From the NCBI GenBank assembly GCA_030653545.1, contig JAURZE010000026.1, positions 186,001 to 250,000 on the forward strand: a stretch of 64,000 nucleotides of DNA, in the 5' to 3' direction. Below the pieces are notes generated by a model that was given only the letters and a program-made list of their open reading frames with translations, had not been told where the DNA came from and ran no database searches. Each line of letters begins with the position of its first letter. Within the stretch, counting starts at the first letter, position 1. Below are positions 9,538 through 18,668 of this stretch, in pieces. The position numbers were made by a program, and so were the translations under genes. Origin of the DNA: Nitrospira sp. (GTDB lineage Bacteria > Nitrospirota > Nitrospiria > Nitrospirales > Nitrospiraceae).

Positions 9538-9592
9538 CCTGGACCTATTCTCTGCTCGCGCCGCCTGTCATCTGCCACAGCCCCCGTCCCCA

Positions 9593-10027
9593 TCATACGT
9601 CGAGGACCACTCTCACGCCCCAGCGCCCGTTATCTTGATGCAGCCGGTACAAATGCTTGGTGACACCCTTCACATCGTTGCGCAACACTTGCGTCGCCTG
9701 ATTCACCGGCTCACCGACCAGCGTCCCATCGAGCTTCCATTGGCCGCCTTCACGGGTCAGCGATATCGAAGCGCAACTGAACACAACGCCCGCCGCATCC
9801 TTCCAATAGACGAAGTCGGAGAGCCAATCGAACAGCAGCTCGGCGAGATCGCTCTCCGCATGTTCGATGCGGCGCTCCCAGGTCGCACCGACCGTCGCGG
9901 GATCGGCCATCGCCTCCATCACCGCGTTTGAGGCAGCGTCAAAGACCTCCTGAACGGAATCGCCCTCGGCATCGAAGGCCAGATCCGCCAGGGCCACGTC
10001 ATCAAGAAATTGGAAGGAAGCCGGCAT
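9593..10027 (-). CDS. archease, RtcB activator
   Basis: The 144-residue protein matches the archease fold in length and pattern: an N-terminal FxFLDDVALADLAFDAEG strand pair, a helix with EVFDAASNAVMEAM, and a C-terminal V-K-G-V-T-K-H stretch and terminal VVLDV. Archease binds metal with conserved acidic residues and promotes RtcB guanylylation. The usual N-terminal H-T-A-D reads D-V-A-L-A-D here, so the family's conserved histidine is missing. Nine bp separate it from the upstream sdhB-like gene. Confidence 0.75.
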   Translation of the reverse strand: MPASFQFLDDVALADLAFDAEGDSVQEVFDAASNAVMEAMADPATVGATWERRIEHAESDLAELLFDWLSDFVYWKDAAGVVFSCASISLTREGGQWKLDGTLVGEPVNQATQVLRNDVKGVTKHLYRLHQDNGRWGVRVVLDV

Positions 10028-10036
10028 CGATGATCG

Positions 10037-11002
10037 TTATAACGCCGTCGGACGGCGAGCCCGCTGAAAGATCCCTCGCACTTGCGCCAATCCTGGAATC
10101 CGGTGCGCCAATGGATTGGGCACCTTCCCTTTGAAGAACATCCTGACGCCGAGAGGAAGAATCCTGAGAAAGCGGGACAGATCGAAGCCGACAACTTTAA
10201 GCGGCATGATCGCTTCGTTCAGCCGCCCCTGCTGTTCAATGATCGAGACAAATGCGGTGATGTGGCGCGCGCCACCCGTTGACGCCAATCCCCGGTCGAG
10301 CGCAGCCCTTCGCAGCCGGATGATCGCCTCCATCGGCTTCACATCTTTCGGGCAGACTTCCACGCAGTAATTGCACCGCGTGCAATCCCACATCCCGTTC
10401 GGCTCTTGCAAGACGGCAAGCCGCGCCCCTTTCAGCTTCTCCGGCTCACGCGGATCCGACAGAAATCGATCGACTTTGGCGAGCGCCGCCGGTCCGGCAA
10501 ACCCGGGCGACACGGCATGCACGGTGCAGGCTCCCACACAGGCGCCGCACATGATGCAGGCATCGACATTGTGATAACCGGGTCCCGTTGAACCCGGATC
10601 GTGCGCGGCGGCGCGGTCGGCTGGCACGGCCATCGACGTCGACAACCAGGGCGTAATGTCGCGAATCTTGCCCCAGAACGGACGCATGTCGACGACAAGA
10701 TCTTTGATGACCGGAAGGTGCTGCAGGGGAGCGATATGTAGCTGCCCGTGCCGTTCCAGTTCCTTCCGGACCGACGTGCGGCAAGCGAGCTTCTCGCCTC
10801 CATTAATATTCATGGCGCAAGATCCGCAAATCGCCGACCGGCAGGAATACCGCAAGGCCAGACTGCCGTCGAGCTCGTTTTTGACCCGGATCAGCAGGTC
10901 GAGCACGGTTGCGCCGCGCCGCACATCCAGGCGCACCTCTTCATCGTGCGGCTTCGCATCCTGTTCGGGATTGAAACGTTGGAGAGTGATCGTAAGGCGC
11001 AT
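10037..11002 (-). CDS. sdhB: succinate dehydrogenase/fumarate reductase iron-sulfur subunit, type E-like
   Basis: The 321-residue protein has an N-terminal plant-type 2Fe-2S domain (C-x4-C-x2-C-x11-C, beginning YSCRSAICGSC). Two four-cysteine motifs follow, CIMCGACVGAC and CTRCNYCVEVCP. Classical SdhB has a 3Fe-4S cluster at the last site because one cysteine is absent; here all four are present, which suggests a second 4Fe-4S cluster as in type E enzymes. The C-terminal ~70 residues are an extra extension. It should pass electrons from the flavoprotein (not in this window) towards quinone. It heads a minus-strand run with archease and rtcB. Confidence 0.85.
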   Translation of the reverse strand: MRLTITLQRFNPEQDAKPHDEEVRLDVRRGATVLDLLIRVKNELDGSLALRYSCRSAICGSCAMNINGGEKLACRTSVRKELERHGQLHIAPLQHLPVIKDLVVDMRPFWGKIRDITPWLSTSMAVPADRAAAHDPGSTGPGYHNVDACIMCGACVGACTVHAVSPGFAGPAALAKVDRFLSDPREPEKLKGARLAVLQEPNGMWDCTRCNYCVEVCPKDVKPMEAIIRLRRAALDRGLASTGGARHITAFVSIIEQQGRLNEAIMPLKVVGFDLSRFLRILPLGVRMFFKGKVPNPLAHRIPGLAQVRGIFQRARRPTAL

Positions 11003-11008
11003 GGAATA

Positions 11009-11053
11009 AGCTTTCAGCCTTCAGCAGTCAGCCATCAGCGAAAACTGAAAGCT
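11009..11053. repeat. imperfect dyad built from TCAGC/GCTGA units
   Basis: The sequence between sdhB and the M24 peptidase is almost entirely TCAGC-like units on one side and GCTGA-like units on the other. Its outer arms AGCTTTCAG (11009-11017) and CTGAAAGCT (11045-11053) pair perfectly around 27 nt. It could form a hairpin in RNA between the two genes. Similar CTCAGCAC stretches occur near 17340, 42465 and 43135. Confidence 0.5.
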
Positions 11054-11078
11054 GATCGCTGAGAACTGATCGCTCATT

Positions 11079-12227
11079 TTAATCGAGCTCGAAGACCTTC
11101 GGGAAATCGGTCAGGTTGCGGCAACCATCGCTTGTGACCAGCACCATGTCTTCGATCCGTACCGCGCCCAACCCGGGATAGTAGAGCCCCGGCTCGACCG
11201 TCACGACGTGGCCTTCCTGCAAGAGCGAGCCGGTCCGGCTGATCCGTGGCGCTTCATGAATATCCAACCCCACGCCATGACCAGTCCCGTGGAAGTAGCC
11301 CTGCATGCGGCCGTCAACCAGCCCCGTCTTGTACCCGGCCTTTTCAAACCGGTCGCAGATCCCTTGATGGATCTTCATGCCGTCGGCGCCGTCTTTGACC
11401 TTGGTGATCGCTTCTTCCTGCGCATCCTTCACGGTCTGATACAACCGCTTGAGTTCAGGACTGGCGGCACCACGGATCACCGTGCGGGACATGTCGGCAA
11501 AATACCGGCTATTGGCGGATCGAGGAAACACATCGAAAATAATGCTGCGGTTCGCGGGCAATGGGCCCGTGCCTTCATGGTGCGGATCGCAGGCCTGTTC
11601 GCCGCCGGCCACAATGGTATGCTGCGCCACGCAATCACGCTCCATCAACTTCACGTTGATCAGCTTCTTAATGCGTTCGGAGGTCAGTACCTCTCCGTCC
11701 AGCCACAGCTCGCCGCCGCGAATGGTTGCCTGCTTGAGTGTCGCATGGGCCGCCGCCACCGCTTCTTCCGTTGCGCGCTGCGCCGCTTCGATGCACCGCA
11801 CCTCGTCGGCGGTCTTCACCACACGCCGCTCATAGAAGGGATCGCGCTTCGGCTTCATACTGTAACCCAGCTCTTGAAGCCGCGTGGCGTGGATAAAGGG
11901 GAAATTAGCGGGAACCAGCAACTGCCGGACTTTGGCTTCCCGAAGGATCACATGGACGATATCGACCGTGCTCGGTTCCTTGGTCCCGTTCGATTTCGCC
12001 TTCTTTTCCAGTTCGGAGTACGACAACACCCGATCCACCGACGCCTGCGACTTGGCCCGATCCATTTCAAGATCGCTCATGACCAGCAGCCGCTCGCCCT
12101 TAACCTCCATATAGATGAAGGGGTCCGGCGCGACAAACCGCGTCGCATAATAGAGATTCGAATCAAGTTCGCTGGCGGCGATAAAGAGCGTCGCAACGTC
12201 AGGTTGTGCGGCCGTAGTTCGTTTCAT
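11079..12227 (-). CDS. M24 family metallopeptidase (Xaa-Pro aminopeptidase-like)
   Basis: The 382-residue protein has an N-terminal creatinase-type domain (about 1-145) and a C-terminal pita-bread catalytic domain. The five metal ligands of the family are visible: D in IIFDVFPR, D in YFADMSRT, H in GTGHGVGLDIHE, E in TVEPGLYY and E in VRIEDMV. The expected activity is removal of N-terminal residues preceding proline, with two Mn or Co ions. Paralogues are hard to separate by eye, so no symbol is given. Confidence 0.9.
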   Translation of the reverse strand: MKRTTAAQPDVATLFIAASELDSNLYYATRFVAPDPFIYMEVKGERLLVMSDLEMDRAKSQASVDRVLSYSELEKKAKSNGTKEPSTVDIVHVILREAKVRQLLVPANFPFIHATRLQELGYSMKPKRDPFYERRVVKTADEVRCIEAAQRATEEAVAAAHATLKQATIRGGELWLDGEVLTSERIKKLINVKLMERDCVAQHTIVAGGEQACDPHHEGTGPLPANRSIIFDVFPRSANSRYFADMSRTVIRGAASPELKRLYQTVKDAQEEAITKVKDGADGMKIHQGICDRFEKAGYKTGLVDGRMQGYFHGTGHGVGLDIHEAPRISRTGSLLQEGHVVTVEPGLYYPGLGAVRIEDMVLVTSDGCRNLTDFPKVFELD

Positions 12228-12312
12228 GGATGGGTGAGACGAGGGAGTTCGGACCGGCTTGAGGTGGTTCGGCGCATGAATGGGCTGATGCTAACATGGG
12301 GTCTAATGACGG

Positions 12313-15300
12313 TCAAGGCGTCGCCGGTGCGCCTTCCGGCACCAACTCAAGCTCAGGCGCGGCAGGCTTGTCCTCGTTCGGCGCCATGAAATCCATCGGC
12401 AATGTCAGTGTGTTCTTTAAGACATCGACGGCTAGCTGCGCCAATCCTGACAATCCAGCCGTGAACGACTTCATCGGCAAATACGTCACCTCGGGATCTT
12501 CCACGGCGCCCTTGATCGAAAAAATGGCTGTAGCTATCCCTTTGCGGTCACCCGCAAAGATACGTCCGAATAAGGGAATCGTCTTGAGAAACGTGGCATA
12601 GGACCCGAAGGGACTGACTGCCACCACCATATCTAGCTGATCCGTAGGCAGATCGTAGTTGCCCGCCGCCGTAATCTTGAGGATCGGACTGTCGACGACC
12701 AGATTCTCCGTCTGGAACGATCCGTTCTGAATCGTCACCGTGGCGGCGATGCGGTTATAGGGCAACCCCTCTTTTTCCAGATCCACTTTTCCTTGCAGCA
12801 CGGCAGGAAGATTCAGGATACTCAAGATCTTCCAAATCGCGCGCTCCTTGGCTTTCAAGATTCGTCCATTCTCCAACAGTATCTCGGTTTTCCCATTCAG
12901 CGAAGGATAGACCCCGTGAGGGTTACGCCCATGCCCACGGATGGTTCCGTTCAGCCGCACCTGGCCCGAGACGCCCTGGATGTCCGCGTGAGTCAGCCGC
13001 AGGAGATCCTCGACCGCAACTCCGGTGGCCCGCAGGGAAACCTCTGTCTCGGCCGGCGCTTTGGCGGGCAGCTGCACGACCACCCGGCCGGCCACTTGGC
13101 CGTTGGTCGAGTCTCCGCCGATCCGGTCGATATCCAGCACGCCGTCCTGAATCGTGATCCGCGCCGTCAGCCCGCCGAACTTGAGATGCCGATAGTGCGC
13201 CCGGGCAGCCGATGCCGTCATAGTAACCTGGCTGGAAGAAGCCAATGTCTCCAACAATTCCCGCATCGGCGAGCGCTCGCCTTTAGGAATCACGAGGTCA
13301 AGGTCCAGCTGATTCGACTCGATCTTGCCGGTGATCACCGGTTTGGCCGGCCAGTTCCGCACCGTCGCTTCCAACGCCAGATCACTGTCCTGCACCTTGA
13401 AAGACAGCCGCTTCACCTCCGCCCCGTTCCGCACCAATTTCACCCGGGCATACAGATCGTCGATATGTCCGGCCCCCTTGACCAGCACCAGGCCGTTCGT
13501 TACCGCTATCCATCCCGTCGTCTTCCAGGTTTTCCAATCCGTGTCTTTCCCCTTTACATCCAGCGATACCTCGACATTGCCGGCTTCGAACCCGCCCTTC
13601 GCAATCCACTCAGGCAGACCTGACAAGGACAGTTCTCCGGTGGCCAGCGTCGCATCAATGGAAAACTTGTCTCCGATCTGAATCGCACCCTTCACGGGGA
13701 TCCGCACGGAGGGCAAGACCAGCTCAACGCGTGTGACCGTCGCGATATTCGCCCGCGTCAGGTTGCCCTCAAACTCAAGGATTGCCGGAGCGCCGATCGG
13801 CTTCTCGATCGCGTTCGGCACCACCACCTTGGATTCCGTCAACACCAGATTGCCGCGCACATGCGGCGCCGTCGTGGCACCGCTCAGCTGCACGGCCGCA
13901 CTGAGCAACCCTTCAAACATCCCGACCGGAATCACCTTAGCGGGAACAAATCGCATGATATGGCCAGCATCGCCGTTCGCACGAACGACGAACTCTTGAA
14001 ACACGCTCGCCGGCCCGCCTGACAGGCCGCCCTGGACCTGAAGAATCGTATCGCCCAGATGACCCGTCACCTGCTCAAATCGCGTTCCGCCATCGGCTAA
14101 CACAAACTTCCCCTGAACCGCCGTCAGACGTTCCGGCAAAGACGGATGCGTGAGGCTGATGTACCGGGCCGCGATCTCTCCGCCGGCAAAGGTCACGCCC
14201 CCGGGTTCGTTCAGCGGCCCCACCAACCGAAATGTCGGCAAGGCCGTCCCTTCGACATCGCGAAGACCGGCCAGCAGATGCACGAACCCCTCGGCCTTGA
14301 CCGTCTTGGCAAGCAGCTGCACCAAATCGGTGGCCGCCATGCTGCCGGTGATCTCCAATTCCAGCCACGGTCCGGCTTCGAGAAAAGATACCGTCGCCTT
14401 CCCCTCAGTGATCTGAATGGCGCCATATCGACCGGTGAAATTCGCGGCCCGCACCCGACCAGTCTCCACGACGATGACACCGGCCAAGTCTTTGGTAGGC
14501 ACGTGATCCTCTCCCAGCAAGGCCTGTCCCTCTTGAACACGGAATTCCCCCGTCACCGACAATTGCGGCCCCGAGGTCGCCGATCCGGTGAGCGAGGCAT
14601 TCACCACCTGCACTCTTCCGTCGATCTGCCGCTCGGCCAACACCGCCGGGAGCTGGGGATGGATCCATTGAGCCGGAATGGTGTTGAGCAATTCCTTCAG
14701 CGTGACCAGCGACGAATTAAACGTCACGGCAAAGGTCGGCTGCGCGGTGAGCAATCCGGCGAGATTGGCCTTGCCGGTCAAGGTCAGCTGATTCAGGCGC
14801 GCCGTCATGCTCGACAACACCGCATCGTATCCGGCAAGCCCCGGCATGATCCGCACCTGACCTTGCAAATCAACCATCCCGTCCAATTGTTCAGGGACCG
14901 GACGAGGGCCGAAGAAATCCGCCATGTCTCGCAGCACCACATTCGCGGCATCCACCTGCCCCTCGAACTGAAACACTGACGTGGGCGCCGCCGCAGGCGG
15001 CGGCTCTGCCGATGCCGCAGGCTCTTCAGCGGTCAACGCAACAGACCGTTCACCTCGCTTGATCTGCCCCACAAGCGATACGGCCGACAGACCATCCTGG
15101 CCGGTCTGCGCCACCGACAGATGCACGTCGGCCATCGCGCGCTCCGGGCGAATCATCATCCCGCCTTCGACCCGCTCCAGCTTCAGCGTTCTGGTCCCGC
15201 CGGGCCTTCCCTCATCGATGACCGTGATGCTCCCGTTCACGACTGTGGCCTGGCGGATCATGAAGACGCGCGTCATCATGTCCAACGTGCGCTGATCCGT

Positions 15301-15732
15301 CGCCGCCTGATTGGTGTTATCCAGAATGTTCCAGTGGCCGGCTTCATTCCGGTGAATCGTGAGGACCGGATCTTCGACCAGGAGCCGCTTCCCCACCACC
15401 TGCTTGCGCAACAAGGGAAGCAGACGAAGCACGAGATCAATCCGCTTCGCCGAAAACACGACTTCATCGGAATTGGGATCGTGAATCGCAACCTGGGTGA
15501 GTTCAACGCGGATGCGCGGGAAGATGACAAACTTGGCGCGATGCACCTGAATCTTGCGCCCGAGGCTTTCCTCAAGCTGCTGCAAGACGAACTCTTTCAG
15601 GTAATCTTCGCCGAACAGCGTATTGGAAAAGAGCAGGAAGGTACCGACACCCACCGCGAGGGCCAAGACCATGACCAGAAACAGCCGAAGACGCGACACT
15701 CTCCCCCCTCGCACCATACGTACAATTGCCAT
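12313..15732 (-). CDS. giant AsmA-like (YhdP/TamB-type) envelope protein
   Basis: The 1139-residue protein has one N-terminal membrane helix (about 16-36) followed by a long beta-rich periplasmic region of repeating AsmA units. Its C-terminal part carries the AsmA-C signature region (SLNGKTEILLENGRI...KILSILN, then GNYDLPTDQLDMVVAVSP). AsmA-like proteins form grooved bridges thought to carry phospholipids between inner and outer membranes. An AAPAETEVSLRATG segment and a proline/alanine-rich loop near residue 235 probably link repeats. It is divergent from the MFS gene. Confidence 0.8.
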   Translation of the reverse strand: MAIVRMVRGGRVSRLRLFLVMVLALAVGVGTFLLFSNTLFGEDYLKEFVLQQLEESLGRKIQVHRAKFVIFPRIRVELTQVAIHDPNSDEVVFSAKRIDLVLRLLPLLRKQVVGKRLLVEDPVLTIHRNEAGHWNILDNTNQAATDQRTLDMMTRVFMIRQATVVNGSITVIDEGRPGGTRTLKLERVEGGMMIRPERAMADVHLSVAQTGQDGLSAVSLVGQIKRGERSVALTAEEPAASAEPPPAAAPTSVFQFEGQVDAANVVLRDMADFFGPRPVPEQLDGMVDLQGQVRIMPGLAGYDAVLSSMTARLNQLTLTGKANLAGLLTAQPTFAVTFNSSLVTLKELLNTIPAQWIHPQLPAVLAERQIDGRVQVVNASLTGSATSGPQLSVTGEFRVQEGQALLGEDHVPTKDLAGVIVVETGRVRAANFTGRYGAIQITEGKATVSFLEAGPWLELEITGSMAATDLVQLLAKTVKAEGFVHLLAGLRDVEGTALPTFRLVGPLNEPGGVTFAGGEIAARYISLTHPSLPERLTAVQGKFVLADGGTRFEQVTGHLGDTILQVQGGLSGGPASVFQEFVVRANGDAGHIMRFVPAKVIPVGMFEGLLSAAVQLSGATTAPHVRGNLVLTESKVVVPNAIEKPIGAPAILEFEGNLTRANIATVTRVELVLPSVRIPVKGAIQIGDKFSIDATLATGELSLSGLPEWIAKGGFEAGNVEVSLDVKGKDTDWKTWKTTGWIAVTNGLVLVKGAGHIDDLYARVKLVRNGAEVKRLSFKVQDSDLALEATVRNWPAKPVITGKIESNQLDLDLVIPKGERSPMRELLETLASSSQVTMTASAARAHYRHLKFGGLTARITIQDGVLDIDRIGGDSTNGQVAGRVVVQLPAKAPAETEVSLRATGVAVEDLLRLTHADIQGVSGQVRLNGTIRGHGRNPHGVYPSLNGKTEILLENGRILKAKERAIWKILSILNLPAVLQGKVDLEKEGLPYNRIAATVTIQNGSFQTENLVVDSPILKITAAGNYDLPTDQLDMVVAVSPFGSYATFLKTIPLFGRIFAGDRKGIATAIFSIKGAVEDPEVTYLPMKSFTAGLSGLAQLAVDVLKNTLTLPMDFMAPNEDKPAAPELELVPEGAPATP

Positions 15733-15826
15733 TCGGATATTACCGGAAGCCTCTAGTTAAATCCACCAACCCTGCGTCGAACAAGGAGTTTTCTGCCAAT
15801 TCATAGTCAACCAATAACCGCTCTAC

Positions 15827-17203
15827 ATGGAATTTGCGCTAGAGCCCCTGCCCTCGACTCGCTATAATGCCGGCCTCCACTGGACCGACTTAGCGTTGCA
15901 CCCACACGATTCCTCTGATCATGACTCTCCGCCTCTCACGCGCATCCGCTGGGTGATTCTCGGGCTGCTCTTTGCCATTAGCGTCGTCACCTATATCGAC
16001 CGCGTCAACATTTCCGTGACGGCCCGTCATATGATGCCGGCGCTGGGCCTGACCGATCAGCAGATGGGGTTTGTCTTTTCGGCCTTCGTCATCGGCTATG
16101 CCCTGTTTCAAATTCCCGGCGGCTGGCTCGGCGACCGCTGGGGCGCGCGGATCATTCTGACTCTGGCGCTGCTCTGGTGGTCCATCTTCACCGCCTGGAC
16201 GGCCATGGCTCCGGCCTCTCCGCTGGCCGGATGGCTGGGCATCATGGGAGCGCTCGCGCTTGCGCGTTTTCTATTGGGCGTCGGCGAAGCAGTGGCCCTG
16301 CCGAATTTCAATCGGGTCGTCACCGACTGGCTCCCGGCGGGGGAGCGCGGGCTCGGGATCGGCATCGCGATCGGAGGCATCGGCGTCGGCGCCGCGATCA
16401 CGCCGCCTGTCACTGCGTGGATCATGGTGAACTTCGGTTGGCAGACGGCTTTCTATCTCTCAGCCGTCCTCGGCTTAGGCCTCGCCGTCATCTGGTGGTT
16501 CATCGCGCGCAATCATCCGCTCGAGCATCCATGGATGACCAAGCGAAATACCGGCACCACAGCCACAACCGACCAGGCTCCATCCCCTTCCATTCCATGG
16601 GCAGCGTTGCGACAGACTCCAACGGTCTGGTGGCTCGTGTTGAGTTACAGCTGCCTGGGCTATGTAGCCTATGTGTATATGTCGTGGTTCTATCTCTATC
16701 TTGTCAACGTGCGCGGCTTCGATATCCTGCGCGGAGGTTTCTTCGCATCCGCGCCCTTTCTCGCGATTCTGGTCTTTTGTCCGATCGGAGGCTGGGTCAC
16801 GGATCGATTGGCCAGCCGCCACGGACTCACGGCGGGTCGGCGACAGGCAGGCATGGCGGGAATGCTCCTCGCCGGCTGCGCGATCGGACTCGGGGCCTGG
16901 ATCGATTCGCCCTATCTCGCCATCGCCAGCCTGTCGCTGGGCGCGGGCTGGCTCTACTTCAGCGTCGGCGCCTACTGGTCTTCCACCAGCGACTTGTCCA
17001 AGACACACGCCGGCAGTCTGTCGGGCTTGATGAACATGGGGGCCAATATCGGAGGGGCTATTTCTCCTACCGTCACGCCCTGGATTGCCGAACAGTGGGG
17101 TTGGCCCCTGTCGCTCGGCACCGCCGCGCTAATTGCCGTCATCGGCGGGGTACTCTGGCTCTGGATCGACCCTGAAAAAGGTCTCGCGGGAAAACCGCAC
17201 TGA
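15827..17203 (+). CDS. MFS transporter, anion:cation symporter (ACS) type
   Basis: The 458-residue protein has 12 predicted membrane helices. Its first helix reads VVTYIDRVNIS, and the loop between helices 2 and 3 has GGWLGDRWGAR, as in the ACS family (sugar-acid and organic-anion uptake). A central cytoplasmic loop rich in T/P/S separates the halves. The start is uncertain: a perfect TATAAT lies inside the frame at 15863-15868, so a TTG at 15896 (LHPHDSS...) may be the real start. The last 28 codons are duplicated in diverged form just downstream. Confidence 0.8.
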   Translation: MEFALEPLPSTRYNAGLHWTDLALHPHDSSDHDSPPLTRIRWVILGLLFAISVVTYIDRVNISVTARHMMPALGLTDQQMGFVFSAFVIGYALFQIPGGWLGDRWGARIILTLALLWWSIFTAWTAMAPASPLAGWLGIMGALALARFLLGVGEAVALPNFNRVVTDWLPAGERGLGIGIAIGGIGVGAAITPPVTAWIMVNFGWQTAFYLSAVLGLGLAVIWWFIARNHPLEHPWMTKRNTGTTATTDQAPSPSIPWAALRQTPTVWWLVLSYSCLGYVAYVYMSWFYLYLVNVRGFDILRGGFFASAPFLAILVFCPIGGWVTDRLASRHGLTAGRRQAGMAGMLLAGCAIGLGAWIDSPYLAIASLSLGAGWLYFSVGAYWSSTSDLSKTHAGSLSGLMNMGANIGGAISPTVTPWIAEQWGWPLSLGTAALIAVIGGVLWLWIDPEKGLAGKPH

Positions 17204-17234
17204 GTACCGCGCCGGGGCTGGCTCCCCTTGCACC

Positions 17235-17318
17235 ACCGCCGCCCTGGTTGCCGTCCTCGGCGGGATACTCTGGCTCTGGATCGACCCTGAAAAAGGTCTC
17301 TCGCAAGAGAAGTGCTGA
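17235..17318 (+). repeat. diverged duplicate of the 3' end of the MFS gene
   Basis: These 84 bases align without gaps to 17120-17203, offset 115, including the stop codon. The encoded tail changes from ...IAVIGGVLWLWIDPEKGLAG to ...VAVLGGILWLWIDPEKGLSQ. Most changes are conservative, so this looks like the tail of a homologous gene that had been under selection. It has no start codon of its own or plausible translation. Confidence 0.8.
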
Positions 17319-17351
17319 GTACTGCGTCCTGAGTCGAGCCTACTCAGCACT
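17311..17351 (+). terminator. hairpin after the MFS tail repeat
   Basis: AGTGCTGAGTA (17311-17321) and TACTCAGCACT (17341-17351) are perfect 11-bp inverted arms around a 19-nt loop, overlapping the stop of the duplicated tail. There is no clear T-tract, so termination may be weak or factor-assisted. Confidence 0.45.
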
Positions 17352-17407
17352 CAACACTGCCCCAAGGCCTTGCCTCGAAAGCGGCGCCCCTGCTACATTG
17401 CACGGCT

Positions 17408-17929
17408 ATGACTATGCAATTTCAAAAGAAGGATCCTCGCGCGACGATCGTCACCAAGTTCGGCGAGATCAAGATCCGCTTTTATCCGGACGATGCCCCG
17501 CGCCACGTGGAGAACTTCATCAATCTGGCCAAGATGGGTTTCTTCGACGGCACCACGTTTCATCGCGTCGTCCCCGGTTTCCTCATTCAAGGCGGCGACC
17601 CCTTCAGCAAGAACGCCGACAGGACGACGCACGGCACCGGTGGCCCCGGCTACTTTCTAACCCCCGAGCCGAGCGATCGCCCCCACAAACGCGGCGCCGT
17701 CTCGATGGCGAAGATGCCGCGCGAGAGCAACAGCACGCGCGACTTCAACGACAACGGCTCGCAGTTTTTTATTTGCGTGGGAGATAACAGCGGACTCGAC
17801 CGGCGCTATACCGTGTTCGGGGAAATCTTTCGCGGCATCGAAGTTCTGGATAAGATCGTCGCCGCCGCCCGTGACGCTGCCGACAACCCGCTGGATCCGA
17901 TCACGATGACCGTGACGGTGAAAGAGTGA
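17408..17929 (+). CDS. cyclophilin-type peptidyl-prolyl cis-trans isomerase
   Basis: The 173-residue single-domain cyclophilin has the catalytic arginine and surrounding FHRVVPGFLIQGGDP, and the NGSQFFIC segment that lines the proline pocket. It has no signal peptide, so it acts in the cytoplasm. The length is normal. The ATG at 17408 has a second in-frame ATG two codons later. The last 49 codons have a diverged 147-bp duplicate at 18997-19143, with a toxin-antitoxin pair in between. Confidence 0.92.
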   Translation: MTMQFQKKDPRATIVTKFGEIKIRFYPDDAPRHVENFINLAKMGFFDGTTFHRVVPGFLIQGGDPFSKNADRTTHGTGGPGYFLTPEPSDRPHKRGAVSMAKMPRESNSTRDFNDNGSQFFICVGDNSGLDRRYTVFGEIFRGIEVLDKIVAAARDAADNPLDPITMTVTVKE

Positions 17930-18060
17930 AGAGCTGATGGCTTATAGTAGGAAGTGAGAGAGCCGCTCCTTTCCCCATGCACTCTCCCACCGGAACAACC
18001 TGATCACCTGGGCCATTCTTCGCTATCCATGCAGTTCCAGTCCCTACTGAGAATTTTCCG

Positions 18061-18270
18061 CTAACGTTCTTTTCGAGCCGCCAGATAGCCCGCGTTCAAC
18101 ACGCTATAATCTGAATGTGGTTTGGCTTGGACTATCTTCGCCATACATGCTGTTAGTGTCTCTGCAGGCACATTTCTCTTTGACCGATGGTCCATCTTGT
18201 CATCCATCATCATACTCACCATGGCGATCAGGAACGCCTCCGCGCTGACGGAATAGATCCCAATGGACAA
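18061..18270 (-). CDS. possible small protein downstream of higA
   Basis: A 69-residue frame opens with TTG 5 bp after the antitoxin stop and in the same orientation. It is methionine-rich (MVSMMMDDKMD) and ends in a basic AARKER. I do not recognise it. The position suggests a third gene of the toxin-antitoxin unit, but the start codon and composition are weak. Confidence 0.25.
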   Translation of the reverse strand: MSIGIYSVSAEAFLIAMVSMMMDDKMDHRSKRNVPAETLTACMAKIVQAKPHSDYSVLNAGYLAARKER

Positions 18271-18275
18271 GGTGA

Positions 18276-18668
18276 TTAGGCCGAGGTGCGTAGCGGCTCA
18301 AGGCGATCGATCTCGCTTGCTTTTGAGCTGTGCATCGCATGCCAAAGATCCCAGTCTAATTGCAACCCCAGCCAAAAGTCTGCAGACATCCCTATGACAC
18401 GCGCCAGTCGAAGCGCGGTGTCTGACGTGACCGCCCGCTTGCCACGGATGACCTCGTTCAGGCGTGGAAACGATATCCCAAGACGAGCCGCGACTTCCAC
18501 CTGCGTGATGCCAAGCGGCTTAATGAACTCTTCCAACAGCATCTCCCCAGGACGAGTGGGAGGCCGATGAAGAGGCAAGCGTCGGCCAACAAGCTGTTTC
18601 GAAGCGTGGGATCGACCGGTCACGCGTAGGCTGTCAGTGGTAATCCGTGATTTCAACTTCCCAGGCAT
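18276..18668 (-). CDS. higA: HigA family antitoxin
   Basis: The 130-residue protein contains the HigA helix-turn-helix: RPGEMLLEEFIKPLGITQ, then LNEVIRGKRAVTSDTALRLA and the signature SADFWLGLQ. It binds HigB and the operon promoter. I place the start at 18668 because GGAGG lies 6 bases upstream; this overlaps the toxin gene by 35 bp. The toxin-first order is typical of HigBA. A GTG at 18623, just after the toxin stop, is the alternative. The pair sits between a cyclophilin gene and its spare 3' tail. Confidence 0.88.
   Translation of the reverse strand: MPGKLKSRITTDSLRVTGRSHASKQLVGRRLPLHRPPTRPGEMLLEEFIKPLGITQVEVAARLGISFPRLNEVIRGKRAVTSDTALRLARVIGMSADFWLGLQLDWDLWHAMHSSKASEIDRLEPLRTSA

Noticed and set aside
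8485-9663. 392-codon plus-strand frame across rtcB
   Set aside because: It is opposite to an unmistakable rtcB and has no ribosome site.
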